The position numbers were made by a program, and so were the translations under genes. The notes beneath the pieces are model-generated. The model saw nothing but the letters and a program-made list of their open reading frames with translations. It made no database searches and was not told where the DNA came from. 64,000 nucleotides of DNA, from assembly GCA_963931925.1 (NCBI GenBank), contig OZ007572.1, positions 28,939,909 through 29,003,908 on the forward strand, in the 5' to 3' direction. Positions 48,128 through 61,212 of this stretch are shown here, in pieces. Positions within the stretch are counted from its first letter, which is position 1. Each line of letters starts with the position of its first letter. Origin of the DNA: Onchidella celtica (Eukaryota > Mollusca > Gastropoda > Systellommatophora > Onchidiidae).

Positions 48128-51100
48128 AAGAACAGCTCTCTCGGTGGATTACTTCTTGAATGGTTGTGATTAGCGCGAAAGGAAATAATTTCCTGACTGG
48201 CCATAAGGTCATTAATTCTTTTCCTTTCGAAAGGCCCCTTGAAAGTGCCAGATGTTGAGCATTCTGCCGTATACTGTCGGGTTCTCTTCGTGAAGAGTTT
48301 AATGTTCAGAGTCATTTTGGCAGCTGCTAAGAGGGCGTATGACGAGAGGCCCGCTCTTGACGTCACAAAACTTTAGGTATGCACAACAAAGTCTTAATAA
48401 AATTATGTTAAATTAAACGCTTCCTTGAAACAAAGGCTTCCCACACTTATACTTGACTGCCATAAACAGGACGTGCTGTCGATTTCGAAAGATAGGCCTA
48501 CTCCTAAGACATGCACACATTCTTCACCACCACCCCCCCCCCCACCCCCGAACCTTCCTAGGAAAATAGTCCCCCTATGCATAGCATCGTGTTAATTTAC
48601 ATAGATTTTGGTGTGATTTTTGTTGATGTTGTTGTTGTTGCTGTAGTTTGTCTCGCTCCAAATTTTAATCATCTATGGATGTGTGGCCAAATACGAACTT
48701 AAACGAGGTTTGTCTGAGAGTTAATATTTTCGTTTTTCAGTCACAAAACCACATATGTTTGTTACATCATTCCCCTTTGTTTTCAATAGTCAAGCACATC
48801 ATGGATTAAGTTAATGGTTCTATACGAGTCTCCAGGGAATAATTTATAGTTTACTATTTAATCTCACTACACCGCAGGCGCCGTGGCCAGTGCTGGCCAT
48901 TAAGCTGATGAATGTGATCACCTTTCTGTCTCCAGTGTAACATCAGCGACATTTTGGCCAGCGGATTAAGGCAAATCTTAGTTGCTGACATCTGTCCAAC
49001 CATACTTTATCTTTACCTGGTCCTGCTGATTCTATAACTGTGGACCATACTTATAAACAACAGTGGGGTGTGATAAAAATCAAAGCGGAAAAGCTTACAA
49101 AAGGAAGAACAAATTCTCATATTTGGCACTGGCTTTTAGTACCTCAAAGTACGGATTCGAGAAAAGTTCCCTCTCTGGAAATCATTGCAGAATTCTGGTG
49201 TCAATGTACTTTGGCACACAACATTACCTTCAAACATGTTTTCACATTTCCATACTACTATTTTCGTTACCTCAGAAAAGGGAAAGGAAATCAGGCCGCT
49301 TACAAAGTGGTTCGCTGACGGTGTCCTTGACGTGAACGTAGGACTGAGAATGGATAGTTTTATGTGACCTACAATATTGTCACGTCTAACATCCGAATGA
49401 AATTTCTTGATCAGCACTATAGTCTAAACAACAGCAATTTGGATTAAAGAATTACAAAATTACAGAACAATTGATGATAGGGGAAATATTAATACAGTAT
49501 TTCAAACCAAATGTTGGCCCTGTATAGAAACGTCTCTCACCAAGCTTTCTGGACTACGGAACCTATTTAACGAAGTCGCAGTTTCACAGAACAAGGTGAC
49601 AGGACACATCCAAGAATCCCCACGAGCAGTTCTGGTATCCCCTAATTTCTCAGCTGCTCTAAATGTCTCGTGGGGCATAGAGGTTTCGTGGCAACTCTGG
49701 GGAAGCATGGAATGACGCTCGCAGAATCTACTTTGTGAACCACTGCACTATGGTAGCAAGCAAAGATCATCAAGAATATTATATGTGCGTATTGACACAC
49801 AAAAGATGAGCTATTTGGCAAACAATAATAACTTGTCAATCTCAGTATGACAGGATCATCTTCATTGGCTCCAGGTGCGTGGTGTGAATAACAGTTACTT
49901 AAAACTGTACTGATCAAAGGACAGAACTCTGGTGACAGGTGGGCAAGAAGAGAAGTGAAATGCGCAGATATTACAATAAAAACAAAGCAAATTTATCCTT
50001 GGGCACTGTGGGGGCTGGCAACAGAATACATGTTAAATGTCAAGGCTCCTGTCAACTCAGTTATCTCATGTGGAAAGGTAACATAAAAATCCCACGCTCA
50101 CAAAAGCAAATGTCAAAACCAATGCCACCAGCCTAAAGATAACACTAAACGTTATCAAATAACAATCAAAACCAGAAAGAATAACAAAAACAAATAATGA
50201 ACTAAAGCCGGCCCGTTCATTTTAAGACAGTGTCAATAGCAAACATGTCCAAACTCTTGAAAACGTGGAATTAATTTCTGCTGATTTTTGCTGTGTTGTT
50301 GTTGTTTTTTTTCTTAGAATCACTGTGCAGAAACATTTCGAGGTGAATGCCTTCACTCTTTCTGCTTTGAGCTTTCTGCATAAACGAGAGGATTCAGCAT
50401 TACAGGGTATACTGGCATATCCAATAGATCTCTGTGAGTTGATGATTTATTTTGAATAACACGGAACAATTCAGATGTTGATAAAATGGCCGTTTTCGTA
50501 ACTGTCTACCTGTGTTCTTTGCGTGGGTCAACATGGCATAACCTATTTTAAAAACAGGGCCATGGCACTCCGCAGGTTCAAGCCAGCAAATTTGTAAGAC
50601 GGCTTTTTCAGAAGAATGAGGTTATCCCTTGAACAATATGAACTTCGATCAAAACAGTGCAGTAAAGGACACATGTTTAAACCCTCATTTCTCACTAAAT
50701 TCCTGTCCTAAACGCAATCATAACTGGACACCACTAAATACTCAATCCTTTGCCTGAGCGCCATTTCGGAACCTTTAAACGCAGACACCTCATTTAAAGA
50801 TGCTATGACAACATGATAGGTAAAAAAACGCTCCCAACAAAGATCATTTCTATTCACTAGTTTGTCAATAGCTGTGTATCACATTAGACGTGTCTTTGCC
50901 TTATGAGTGATACAATGATTGGACCAAGCTTGGCTAAGCTTACGGCTATGCATGGTGCAAATCGATAATTGGCAGAGGAAATCGCGTGGAGCCGATACAA
51001 ACATCCTGGCACTCATGCAGTAGCCCTGTAGCATCATTATCTCAGTCTCTGTCCCAAAGTCCTTTAATCGTCTTGGCTGATCGAACCAAGTGGCGTCATG

Positions 51101-51344
51101 TTGGGCACCAGCTACCTCGCGGCATCTCTCCTATTGATGAGCGCTTGTAGGTTGTTTGCCAGTCGCCGCTGTGAAAGCAGCGTTACTAGTGAAAAAAAAA
51201 AAAAAAGAAGCCAATTTCATCCTGGCTTCCTTCGTCTTGTTTTCTCGATCGTGTCTGAAATTGGGTAACTTCGCAAACTGGTCACCAATAGTCTCAGGCA
51301 ACCATATAATGGCAACGGAATCAGCTACTTGAGCTTGTGTGAGA

Positions 51345-51415
51345 CTAGTGGCGCACCGAATCAAGACTATTTTGTCTCGACTGTAGTGTCAGATGTGGAC
51401 TATGGCCATAAACGG
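51345..51415. mobile_element. M2-family end fragment
   Basis: CTAGTGGCGCACCGAATCAA followed by TTTTGTCTCGACTGTAGTGT and CAGATGTGGACTA matches the left end of the M2 element at 60411 (GGCTGGTGACTCACTGAATC, TTTTGTCTCGGTTGTAGTGT, AGATGTGAACTA). The other end is missing; a truncated SINE begins directly after it. Confidence 0.62.
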
Positions 51416-51418
51416 GAC

Positions 51419-51604
51419 GATTTTCCCCCCTCATCTCCCCCACTCCCACCCCCCCCCCAAAAAAAAAAAAAAAAACGCCGACCGGCGCTGCACTGTGGCG
51501 ACGACGTGCCTGCTCCAGTTATAACTGGGCTGCAATGGCACAAAGGCAAAATTTCCCAAATGGGATTAAAGAGTTATACAAATACAAATACAAAATACAA
51601 AAAT
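51419..51604 (+). mobile_element. SINE tail, 5'-truncated copy
   Basis: Begins in pyrimidine and A runs, then GCCGACCGGCGCTGCACTGT and GGCGACGACGTGCCTGCTCC, as in the copy at the window's right edge. It ends TTTCCCAAATGGGATTAAAG and ATACAAATACAAA repeats, as in 35968-36360. The tRNA head is missing. Confidence 0.82.
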
Positions 51605-51771
51605 TATTCTGAAAATGAAACAAAGTTTTTAGTTCCAGAGGAATTCAGCAGACACCAGTAGATGATACTTCTCGACTCTGGGCTACTTGCCTGAGTTTTC
51701 CCTCTCTGAATAAACAGAAAGGTCGATGGAACTGGGCTCGCACGTTTACTGCATCAGTTTTCTCAGCTGTT

Positions 51772-52012
51772 GTGGGCGGATCTAACAAAACCGGGCTAAA
51801 GATGAAATTTTTATGCTTGTTTATAAAATAAAAAACTGGATATTTCTAAGACGATTTCAAGTAAAATATTTCCAATGAATACAGAGAAATGGCTAATCTT
51901 TCATATCATAAGCAAATATCAGTTCCATAGAAAAATGTTCCCCCTTTGCAAAGGGTTTTCTCAGGAATTTGGTCTTGCACCTTAAGCCCGAGTTCGTCAG
52001 ACCCAAAGACAC
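51772..52012. mobile_element. small TIR element, family M4, copy 1
   Basis: Left GTGGGCGGATCTAACAAAAC then CGGGCTAAAGATG; right, inverted, GTCTGACGAACTCGGGCTTA then AGGTG. The whole 241 bp is an inverted match to 62348-62588, including ATTTCATATC-type and AGGAATTTGGTCT blocks. No coding capacity. Confidence 0.8.
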
Positions 52013-52477
52013 TTGTTGAAGAATCACACAACATAATATTCTTGATACATTGTGATATATTTCTGTGTGTCCCCAAGGGATAAAAATTTCCCATTATTGT
52101 AATTTGATTAGAAAGCCACAAGTACGCGAAGTTTGCTTGAGGCTATATTAGTATAAATTATTCGCATGTCTCTGCATTCTGTGTAGATTGGCAGCCTTTA
52201 TCGTGGGAGCCTAAGGACAAAGATGAATGGCAATGACGTAGGGGTGGGGTGGCGGGTGGGGGGTGTTAGTGGGAGTGGGGATACGTGTTTGAAGAGTTTT
52301 TCAAGCTCACAGAATGCCCTGAAAGGAGGTGCACACAACATGCCACATCATTATGCGGTCTGAATTCTGGGACAGCAAAAAAAGATTAAGCGACGCCCGG
52401 AGTGCCGGCAGCAGAAATGTTGAAGAAAAACAGGGTCTTAACTGCTCAAATACATGTAATATTTAATTACGCCTGGT

Positions 52478-52795
52478 GTTGACCCCCCCCCCCCCACCTC
52501 CCAAGTATGTTTTTCATACACTTGGGCGCTTGATGTCAAACCCCGACCCCCACCCGCAAAGTACGAGCGTACATTCAATAGAATACTGCATGACCATGAT
52601 AAGGCCTTGCTGTATGATCACTTTGAATGACATTTTACATGAACTGTTTGACTGTTGAATTTAGAGATAGGATTTTCATATAATATAACAACTTCATTGT
52701 CTGAAAAAAGTACATCAAAAACAACTTTTTCATTTAGATAGTTGAAAAGCGTACGTACGCTCCCCAGAGCCACCACCCCTCTCCCTACACTTTTT
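52478..52795. mobile_element. M3-family fragment
   Basis: Shares GCATGACCATGATAAGGCCT and AAAAGCGTACGTACGCT with 40799-41195, flanked by poly-C runs, in the same order and spacing class. The GGGGCC ends are not visible, so it is a degraded copy. Confidence 0.62.
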
Positions 52796-55283
52796 GGTAG
52801 GCTGGAGATATCATCATCACCACCAACAACAACAACGTCTAAGACAACAACAACAGCCACCACACAACCAGCACATACAGACACCAACACATTAAAACGG
52901 CGGACCAATTTTTTAGATCCGATTTCATGCGCTCCCCAAATGAAAAGCAGAAAAGCGGACACTTTCTCAGATTATCTGTGCAAGAAATCTCCAGAACCGT
53001 CTAGACTAGCAATCAGAAATTGAAGTCAAAAATTGCCAACAGAAATCTGAATTTTGCATTGCTGAGCATGGGGAATTGCAATGTTGCCTCATAGTATCCT
53101 TCCAGACTAATGGGATTTAACTCTTTACATGCAGGATCTGTAAAATAAGAATCATTTCTTGTTCACTTGGTCACTGTGTCATTTCCATTTTCTCCTGATT
53201 ATTTTAGACTACTGTACTAGCGAAGATTATTATTTTCTTTGGTATCTGCCGCATGACAACCTTGCATTTCGCTGGCTGTGTCATGAAAACGCACAAGTGC
53301 CGGAAGGACCAAATTTTATGGTACAGGCAAAAAAAACAAAAAACGATTTTACTTCAGTGTTTGGTTGCACATATAAAATTTCAAATATCATATAATAATG
53401 GAGCTTGGGCCCAACTTTGTTCCCGAAAAGGCTTTTTTACTACGTAACGTAGAGAAATGAAACTTGGTACATGTATATAAAATGTATAAAGCCTGTACGT
53501 GTCGTGCTCATTTTTTCCCGAAACTCTTTACTTTTTCCAGAAATTCAATTATAATTATCAGTTATCAATTCATGATTGCGAATACGACGTGATAATGTAC
53601 TTCCGTCAATTTCGTCATTTCCGCCTCTTACCGGAAATGTAAACTCTCGAACTAGAGTTCACTTGAGATCCAACCACGCCAAGAAAATTTTGATACCAAG
53701 TATAATGTTATACAGATGAGGTGAGTGCCATTCATTCATACCAAGAAAACTGTGTAGAAACATTTATAGTGTGCTTCAAGCTCGAAATGAACTATTTTTA
53801 TTATAGATCTCGGAGTGTCAGTCATGCCAAGAAAACTTTGTCGAAAGGCTAGGCCTCTCACGCCTCAAACTCTAGAGCTAATGCTCAAAGAAAGGAAAAT
53901 TTAATAATAATATATAAAAAAGAATCACGGGATTTTGAACAAGATCTACTTCCGCTCACACAGCCCGGATTTGCGTGAAATTTTACATGTGCCTGCCCTG
54001 CGACCCGCAAAAGGTTCTTTTTTAGATTTGGAGTCTTGAAAAGGTGGGGAAGTATTTTTTGAGTTTGCTTTATGCCGCTAATTGTCTACTTTTGATCCTC
54101 CATTTTTTACGAACACATGAGCCCATGACGTCATCATTTCCTGAAAAATTCTCCTATCTATCTATTAATAGCCAATTTTTTTGTGGATGACCCAAAGTGT
54201 CTCGACATCAATGACTGTCTTTGTGCTGATTCCTTTCGGTCTGGAGTGCTGTGCTTAACCATTCGAAGAATGGGGTAATTACTAGTTATACTAATGCGTC
54301 ATCAATAGAAAAACATAAAACTTCTTTCGGGGGGTTGATAGAATGTTTGGCAAATTGGAGTTCTCATTCTACAGTTGTGCAAATACACTTGTGCAGTTTC
54401 ACAATAGGGCTAGCGATTTATTAGAGTTACAAATTAATAACCAGAGCTGTGTTAATCACAGTTTTGAGACATTGCCAATGAAATGGTTAAAATTCAGCTT
54501 TGCAATCTCAGGTTAATATGAAAGTCATTGTTCTGTCTTGTTTGAGATGATTATTCATTCTATACTTTTGTACTTTTTTTTTGTCTTCATATTTGAAATT
54601 ACACCTGTTGGATAACTTTTTTCCTGCGCCTCCTCATTAATTTATACACTGAACAATTATTACCAAGCTGGAGAACAAGACGTGTTGCGATGACTGGAAA
54701 TGTACTCCATATCACTTTCAGCTGCGCTATTTTGTTTCTTGCTTTCCAGTGCAGTCACCCTTGGAAAGAATATTATGCCTGTTCCGTTTAATAGAAAGAG
54801 ACGAGGATGAAAATGAGCGTACTATTTCCACACAAGCATAAGGGACATCAACTCTCGAGGTGACAGATTAATTTTAAAAAATCATGTTGCGTTTTTTTAA
54901 AAGGTACCTTCTTTAATTTTTTGTTAGGAATTTCTTTTGAGAGAAAACAGAGACAATTATTTCATTCCAAATTCGTGTTACAGATTTGCTTTTTTTTTTT
55001 TAAGTTCTTGTTGAGAATTCCTTTACAACAAAACAAGAGATACGCATTTACCCTCTCAAATGATACCTCATTTTTTCCACAAAGTTAAATCAAGTTCTTT
55101 TCCTTCTTCTCAGTAAAGCAGCTTTTGAGCACATTAGAGGCTTTTCTAGTAGGCCTACTTTTCCCGATCTTTTAACAAAAGTAGGCCTTCTGGTGATTCC
55201 CGAAGTGGATTCGGTCTTGAAGCCTCAGTGACCGTGGTTGCTCAATAGTGAGTCGCTTCGAGAAGGCGAAGACTTTGTCAGTA

Positions 55284-55635
55284 GGGGCCATCCACGAAGA
55301 ACGTATCCTCGATCTTGGCGATTTTTCCCCCTCCCACCACTTGTATGCCTTCTATAATTATGCTTGGCTTCGACCCTCACCCCCAGATCCCCTTGTGTGA
55401 GTGTGTGGCCATTAAAATGTTGAATGTCCAGGATAATGCCTTGATATTTTGGTGCTTTAAATAGCGTTTTGCTCCCACAATTTGACTGCAGCCTACATCC
55501 TAAATTGTATTTTGCTGACACAAATGTAAATATACCAAACTATTTTCCATCCATTATCGTAAGCGAAAAGGGTAGGTACGCTATTCAGCACCCCCCCCCC
55601 CCCACGCCCCCTCCACCAATGTACCTCCCCCCCAC
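55284..55635. mobile_element. small TIR element, family M3, copy 4
   Basis: Left end GGGGCCATCCACGAAGAACG. Internal matches to 40799-41195: GGCCATTAAA, TGTCCAGGATAATGCCTTGA, TATTTTG, CCAAACTATTT and GGGTAGGTACGCT, then poly-C. The right terminus has been replaced by a C/CA-rich run. Confidence 0.7.
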
Positions 55636-56061
55636 ACACACACACAGACACTCTCCAGCGTAAGTACTGTAAGGGTAGACCCTCAATGCACTCGCGTACC
55701 AACACAGATTTATTTTCTCTGTCTTTGCTCGACTCTGATAACTGAAATTACTGGGTTCGTTGTAAAAACATCTCCAGAGGAAATGCGTTCTAATTCGTGT
55801 TGATCTGTTAGAATGTGGGCGGGTTTTTCTTTAGCAGTGGCCTAAATGTCAAGTCGCATTCAAAGAAAGTTCAACTAAACCACTGACTCCCAACCTTTTA
55901 AGAAATCTGTGTTCTGATTATATTAACAGCTCAAGGCTTTTTTTTTATTTTTTATCTTTGCAACAAGTCATGGTCCATTCGACAAGACCTATCAACACTG
56001 ATGGGCCACCTGGATCGAGGGAACTTCAAACGAAATGATCGTTCACACTAAATGTACGCAC

Positions 56062-56101
56062 AGCCCTTTTGAGGGCTAAACAAGGAGCCCTTCTGAGAGC
56101 T
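56062..56101 (+). other. two tandem histone-type stem-loops
   Basis: AGCCCTTTTGAGGGCT (56062-56077, perfect 6-bp stem, 4-base loop) and AGCCCTTCTGAGAGCT (56086-56101, one mismatch), then TAAGAAGAAGAAAG. The shape resembles metazoan histone mRNA 3' ends (stem-loop plus purine-rich element). The same double arrangement occurs at 63521-63562. No histone coding sequence is next to it, so it is either a repeat module or a histone-cluster scrap. Confidence 0.5.
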
Positions 56102-56844
56102 AAGAAGAAGAAAGATGGAGGAGCAAAAAGCAATAACAAGACGACAATCAAGACGAAAGCACAAGAACGACAACAAGAAAAAGAAGGTACAAAAACCAAA
56201 GGCTGTGATCTTCTCTAGATAAAGATCTTCAATCAACAATAATGCCTTTAGCGTGCATATTTAATGGCTTTAGTATTTCCCCACTGAGATCCAAAAATGC
56301 ACCCTCCCTCCCCCCAACTCGATTTTGTAAATAGTCACAAATCGGACAAGTGACACAGGCAGGGCAGATTACCGTCGTTTGCGAAAGTCCGTCCAAAAAA
56401 GAATTTTCTCTCTGGGGACCCCCCTCCCCAATCCTCAACAGTAAGAATCACTGCACTGTACCGATGAACTTGGTACGTTGACCCCATCATGGTACAAAAT
56501 CAATACACAGAACAAAGAGGCAAAAGTGGAAGAAAAGAAATAAACAGCCATTATCGTACTCATTAGGGCCTTGCTATAAACTCGGACCAGAGCTTTCAAA
56601 GAGCATCATTTTCATTACTGAGTCTAACTGTCTATTTCTGAGAACTCGTTGGCATTTGAAAATTGATTTTTATCTTGCTCGTTGTTCCCCCAGAAAATGT
56701 AGCACAGAACCTGTATTTTCATGGCAGTTTGAATCCATCTGAAATGGTTCTTCCTTTTTAAAAAAACTTCCGCTTCTTATGAATTAAGTTTAAACAAAAT
56801 CGTCGTGCTGTATTAAATTTTAAAAGATTTGCAATAGAAAACTT

Positions 56845-57055
56845 GTCAACAACAACATCAACAATAACAGCCGCAGCAGCAGCAACAACAGCAAGGACAA
56901 CAACAATAACAACTACAACAGCAATAACAACAACGGCCACAACAACAACAGCCACAATAACAACTTCAACAGCAGTAGCAGCAAGAACAACAGCAGCAGC
57001 AGCAGCAACAACAACAACAGCAAAAAGAACGGCAGCAGAAACAACTTCAATAACG
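56845..57055 (+). repeat. CAA/CAG trinucleotide tract
   Basis: Impure (CAA)n with CAG, CAT and AGC variants, yielding threonine/alanine-rich frames that I do not consider coding. Confidence 0.92.
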
Positions 57056-57477
57056 ATGTCGACTGATAGAAGCTGTCCTTAGAAACTATTTCAGTTCGTG
57101 TTTTTCGTTTTCCCTTACCATCAATTTTACGACGAAACAGGTGAAAGTCGATGCAAGCATAATTTATTCATTCTTAACCAACATTCTACGGCATAAATTG
57201 TATTATGTTTCCCTCGGTTAATCCGCAAATCAAGCTCCTCTTTTGTGACCGGTCGCGTCCAATGGCTTCATCAAATATCCAACCCTTTTTTCAGTAATCT
57301 TGATCTGCGTACAATGTCGGTTTATCAGTTCAAAGGATCAGTTATTGACCAATCACTTTTCGAGCCAAGCTGTGAAGGTTCGTTGCCATTCGTCCTGAGG
57401 ACACATAACATCTATTCGCTTCTTTGCTAACAGAAAGACACTAAATATTGTCTTCGTCATCCAAAAAGATCCACCCT

Positions 57478-57840
57478 CCTTCTCTCTCTCTGTGTCTCTA
57501 TCTGCCCCACTCTCACGCTGTTGATCTCTCTCTTTCTCTCTCTGTCTCTCTGTGTGTGTCTCTCTCTCTCTCTCGTTTCCCCTGTCTCTCTTTGTGTGTG
57601 TCTGTGTGTGTCTATCTCTCCATCCCCTCCCTCTCTATTTCCTTCCTTTCTCTCTTTCTCCCTCTCCGTCTGTCTCTCTCCGTGTCTGTCTGTCTCCGTC
57701 TCTCTCTTTCTCCCGGCCTCTCTTGGTCTCTCTCTCTCTCTCTCCATCTCTAATCCCCTCTCTCAATTCTTCCTCTCTTTCTCTCTCTTTGACTTTGTCT
57801 CTCTCTCTCCCTCTGTGTGTGTGTGTGTGTGTGTGCCAAT

Positions 57841-57876
<36 letters not shown>
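57478..57876 (+). repeat. CT-rich tract followed by (GT)n
   Basis: Long CT stretches with CTGT and CCGT variants, then two GT arrays (about 57817-57834 and 57844-57876). Long frames on both strands are artefacts. Confidence 0.95.
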
Positions 57877-57884
<8 letters not shown>

Positions 57885-58317
57885 ATGACAATACTTCCCA
57901 GCACAGCGGCTTCATCGTTTAGAGATGAAACGAAAAGCTTGCATGGCATTCAAACAGATATGCCTTTTGTTTTTGTTGAGAGCATACAGGACGCTAAATC
58001 TCCCATCAACATTGGTCATTCATGCAACTGGGAAACTAATACTGCTGCATCCAATTGCTTTTCATTGTTGATGTCATTGTTGTTGGGTTGTGTTGTTTTG
58101 GGTGGGTGGGTGGGGGGGGGGGGGGGGGAGTTTGTTCTTTCTTATAATGAGTTCCGTCTTTCGTTTTTTTTCTAGATGAAAGATAACTAATTTCAGTGAT
58201 GACTAAAACATTTATATAAAAATGAAAATAAGATTACCATAAACAAAATATGACGTGCAGAATAGTTCTGTCTATGGACCATACTTATTATAACCTGTGA
58301 ACATGAGTTTATCACAC

Positions 58318-58500
58318 TATTATTATTATTATCATCACCATTATCATTATTGTTTTTATTGCTAGTAGTACTATTACATTACATTATTATTATCTATTAT
58401 TTTATTACATTACATTGTCATCATTATTGTAATTATCACTGCATTATATTATTATTATTATTTTTATTTATTATTACTATTATCCAATGAAGTTAATTTC
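58318..58500 (+). repeat. (ATT)n-rich tract
   Basis: ATT/ATC trinucleotides interrupted by TTACATTACATTA blocks. Confidence 0.9.
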
Positions 58501-60410
58501 ACTGACAGTCGATCCCGGGATGCTGTCAAAAATGATTGATGTTACAGTTCCATTTAGCTTCTGTGGAGGAGTGAAAGTGGGGAGATAGGATCACTAACCA
58601 TGAAAGAATCAATACAATGGCTCTCAATATAACAAAAATGACAGTACGTATCCATGGAGCACAAAATACCAAACAAAAAGCACAGTGGTGAGAAACCCAC
58701 GTTCCATGAATCATTCGGTAAAACATGACAGAGAAACCTTGAAGCCAGCGGAAAGAAAAAATAATATAAGGAAAATTTCTGACATTAAAAAAATGCTATG
58801 CACACTTAATTTTCTTTTCTTTTTTTTTTCGCTACTTGCTTTTCATTACTTGTTTGCTCCTATTTTATTTTTATTTTCCCCTTTAAACAAATATGCTGAA
58901 TATTGTATTTATTTAAAGAGAAAATAGAAAGGAAATTAGAAATAATAAACAGGAAAAGCAGCAACACAAAAGTAGGAAGTGCTCATGTACTACAGGAATA
59001 CTAACAGTAACTAAGCATCTCAAAGACGAAGCCGGCCAGTACAACCGATTCACGAGAGCAATGGCGATTAAGAAATAAAAACAAACAAAAAATTACCAAA
59101 GCAGATAACACTTTAACCTGCATGCAAATCTATTCCAAACCTTTCTTCTCATTGTGGCTACTTTCAACTGTTTCATTTAAACAATGAAATTAATTACAAA
59201 CTTAAACTGAAAGGCATATTTCAATGTATTAACCATTGTCCTACAAACTTCTATGTTACTGTTGAAACTGCCTTGGTCAGCTGCACTAATAGATCTGTCG
59301 TCAGATTCAGTTTCAATGGCTCTTGATATTTCAAAGACATTTGATCAGTTTAATCATATGTGAAAAGTTAATGAGAACAGACTGGTTAATTTGACAAAAA
59401 AGGAACAATTTTATCTTAAAATCTCAATGAAAAGACTAACAGCAAGAAAAAGTCGACTTGCACAGGAAGATTTATCTGGCTTTGCAGAGGAAAAACATAG
59501 TTTCAACTCAATATTTCAATATTAATTACATAAGTCTCATTTAATAAAGTAACATTTCCATTGTAGAACTAGAGCCAAGCAAAAATGCCACCACATACAA
59601 TCAAGCAGGACGCTTACAGGCATTGTGAAACTATTCTAAAAATTATGCTACAAAAGGCCTTTGCCAGCCCAGTGTGACATCTTTTCTGATGCTTAAAACA
59701 ATGATGACAGTTTGACACGACAACAGTGTTACTAATAGTTCACACAAGCTAGAGATTACCTTATTCACCCGAATAGAAGCGCCGCGCAGAACCAGGTAAG
59801 ATAATACGCGTTGATTATATCACAGACTCTGCGGGGGCCAAGTAGTGCTTCTACTGGGGAGAATTCAGTGTAGTGCTAAAAACTAATGAAGCTTATTCTA
59901 TCTTTCCTTTGCCCTCGATATATTCTTTGTCATTATTAAGACAAGTTAGGACTGCATTTGGTCATCATGTATATCACTTCCTCAATGATCTACAAAGCGG
60001 CTCTCTCAACATGATAATAATAGGCTAGTAACGGTGACTGGAGTCAGGACAGACAGTGCACAAGGGTAGTGTGACCAAGTTATGACAAACCGTTTCTTCA
60101 CATTTCACTAGATATTAGGACCGAGCTGAGAATTTTCATTTCTGAAATTGTATTCAACTGATTTTCACGAATTCACAAAGAAAGAGTAATTGTATGACAG
60201 TGCCAAAGCGCCATACTTTGGTCCGTTGCCAAATGTGGGGAGTTCAGGTCTCTACCCCCTCATGCACGACATGACAGCCACGGCACAAGTGACAACTAGC
60301 TTGCAGTCGAGGTGGCACCACTATGGGGATGTCGATTTTGCGCCTTAATTTCGGAGCCTCTGAAGACGTTCTCAGTGGGCTCTTTTCAGGTACTTTGTTG
60401 ATAGCTCTAC

Positions 60411-60632
60411 GGCTGGTGACTCACTGAATCAAGCCCGTTTTGTCTCGGTTGTAGTGTTAGATGTGAACTAGGGAGTCAGTGGGACCTCGCACACTGGCGA
60501 GACTGCAATAAGTCTGTCTCACTAGTTGGGGGGGGGGGGCGTCAAAACTGTCTTACGTGAGCTAGCGGAAAGAGAGACTTCGCTCACTGCGTCAAAACAG
60601 ACACAAAGACTTGACTCAGTGTGCCTCCAGCC
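60411..60632. mobile_element. small TIR element, family M2, 222-bp copy
   Basis: Left GGCTGGTGACTCACTGAATC; right, inverted, GGCTGGAGGCACACTGAGTC; both continue AAG...GT/TT-TTTGTCTC-type sequence. Shares GGGACCTCGCACA with 3264-3692 (there inverted). Contains a poly-G run near 60530. No coding capacity. Confidence 0.75.
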
Positions 60633-61212
60633 TAAGGGAGGACTTTCCTCTCTATTTTAGACCATGAACTACGCTGTTCATAGTGTATGGCTTACAAAAA
60701 CATCGAGCGAAATTTCTGATTTCAAGCACTACAGGATGGCTGTATCAGTAGTTCATTTTATCATAATTCTTTTAGAATTCACTGTATGAATTTCTCGATA
60801 TTTATTTGTTTCTCCTTTGGGGCTTTGAGAACTCCCCTCCCCCTCCCACCTCCTCTATTTTAAGTTCATTTAAGGTCTAAATTCCTTCCAAGGATTTGGA
60901 CTTACTGACTCACTAACATGGTTTGCAGCTAACTACAAGCAACACAAACGAAGCAACATTTTTGGTATTATTTCTATCTTTGTCTGAACTTTCAAGTGCA
61001 GGATCACATTTGACACAAGTAAAAATCGAATATTTCCAACCTCTGTTCGCCGGGATTCAGAACGTCTTACTGATGGGATATCGTACACCTTGAGCTGACA
61101 GAAGCCAATGCATCCCAAGCATTCGATTGGTCAAATATTGGCCAATCGTTAAAGGGAAAAAAAACACATAGTTTAATGATAAAAATGTTTGACTCACCCA
61201 CATGTTACTCAC

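Larger units (their letters stand above)
42468..61212. other. 18.7-kb synapsin intron
   Basis: Contents: ATT-rich patch near 42700; M6 elements 43374-43698 and 46244-46404; SINE-like element 44650-44860; perfect 12-bp inverted repeat GTAACCTTAAGT at 45564-45575/45614-45625; CT tract 47275-47370; G-rich tract 48079-48127; M2 fragment and SINE tail 51345-51604; M4 element 51772-52012; M3 pieces 52478-52795 and 55284-55635; stem-loops 56062-56101; CAA/CAG tract 56845-57055; CT/GT tract 57478-57876; ATT tract 58318-58500; M2 element 60411-60632. I recognise nothing in 42850-43373, 43699-44649, 46405-47274, 48128-51344 (except a hAT-like end inverted at 49726-49739), 52796-55283, 56111-56844 and 58501-60410. 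No TIMP-like gene was recognised. Confidence 0.7.

Noticed and set aside
49500..49739. Possible hAT-like element ending CAGTGGTTCACAAA (inverted)
   Set aside because: Only one end is convincing; no matching second end or 8-bp duplication was found.
52742..53023. Threonine-rich plus-strand frame
   Set aside because: CAA/ACC low-complexity sequence next to an M3 fragment; no domain or splice context.
57448..58175. Overlapping long frames on both strands
   Set aside because: CT/GT low-complexity tract; all frames lack stops because of composition.
61057..61212. Extension of the synapsin exon past 61213 as one open frame
   Set aside because: Similarity ends exactly at GTGAGT, and the next synapsin residues are supplied by the exon at 42405-42467.
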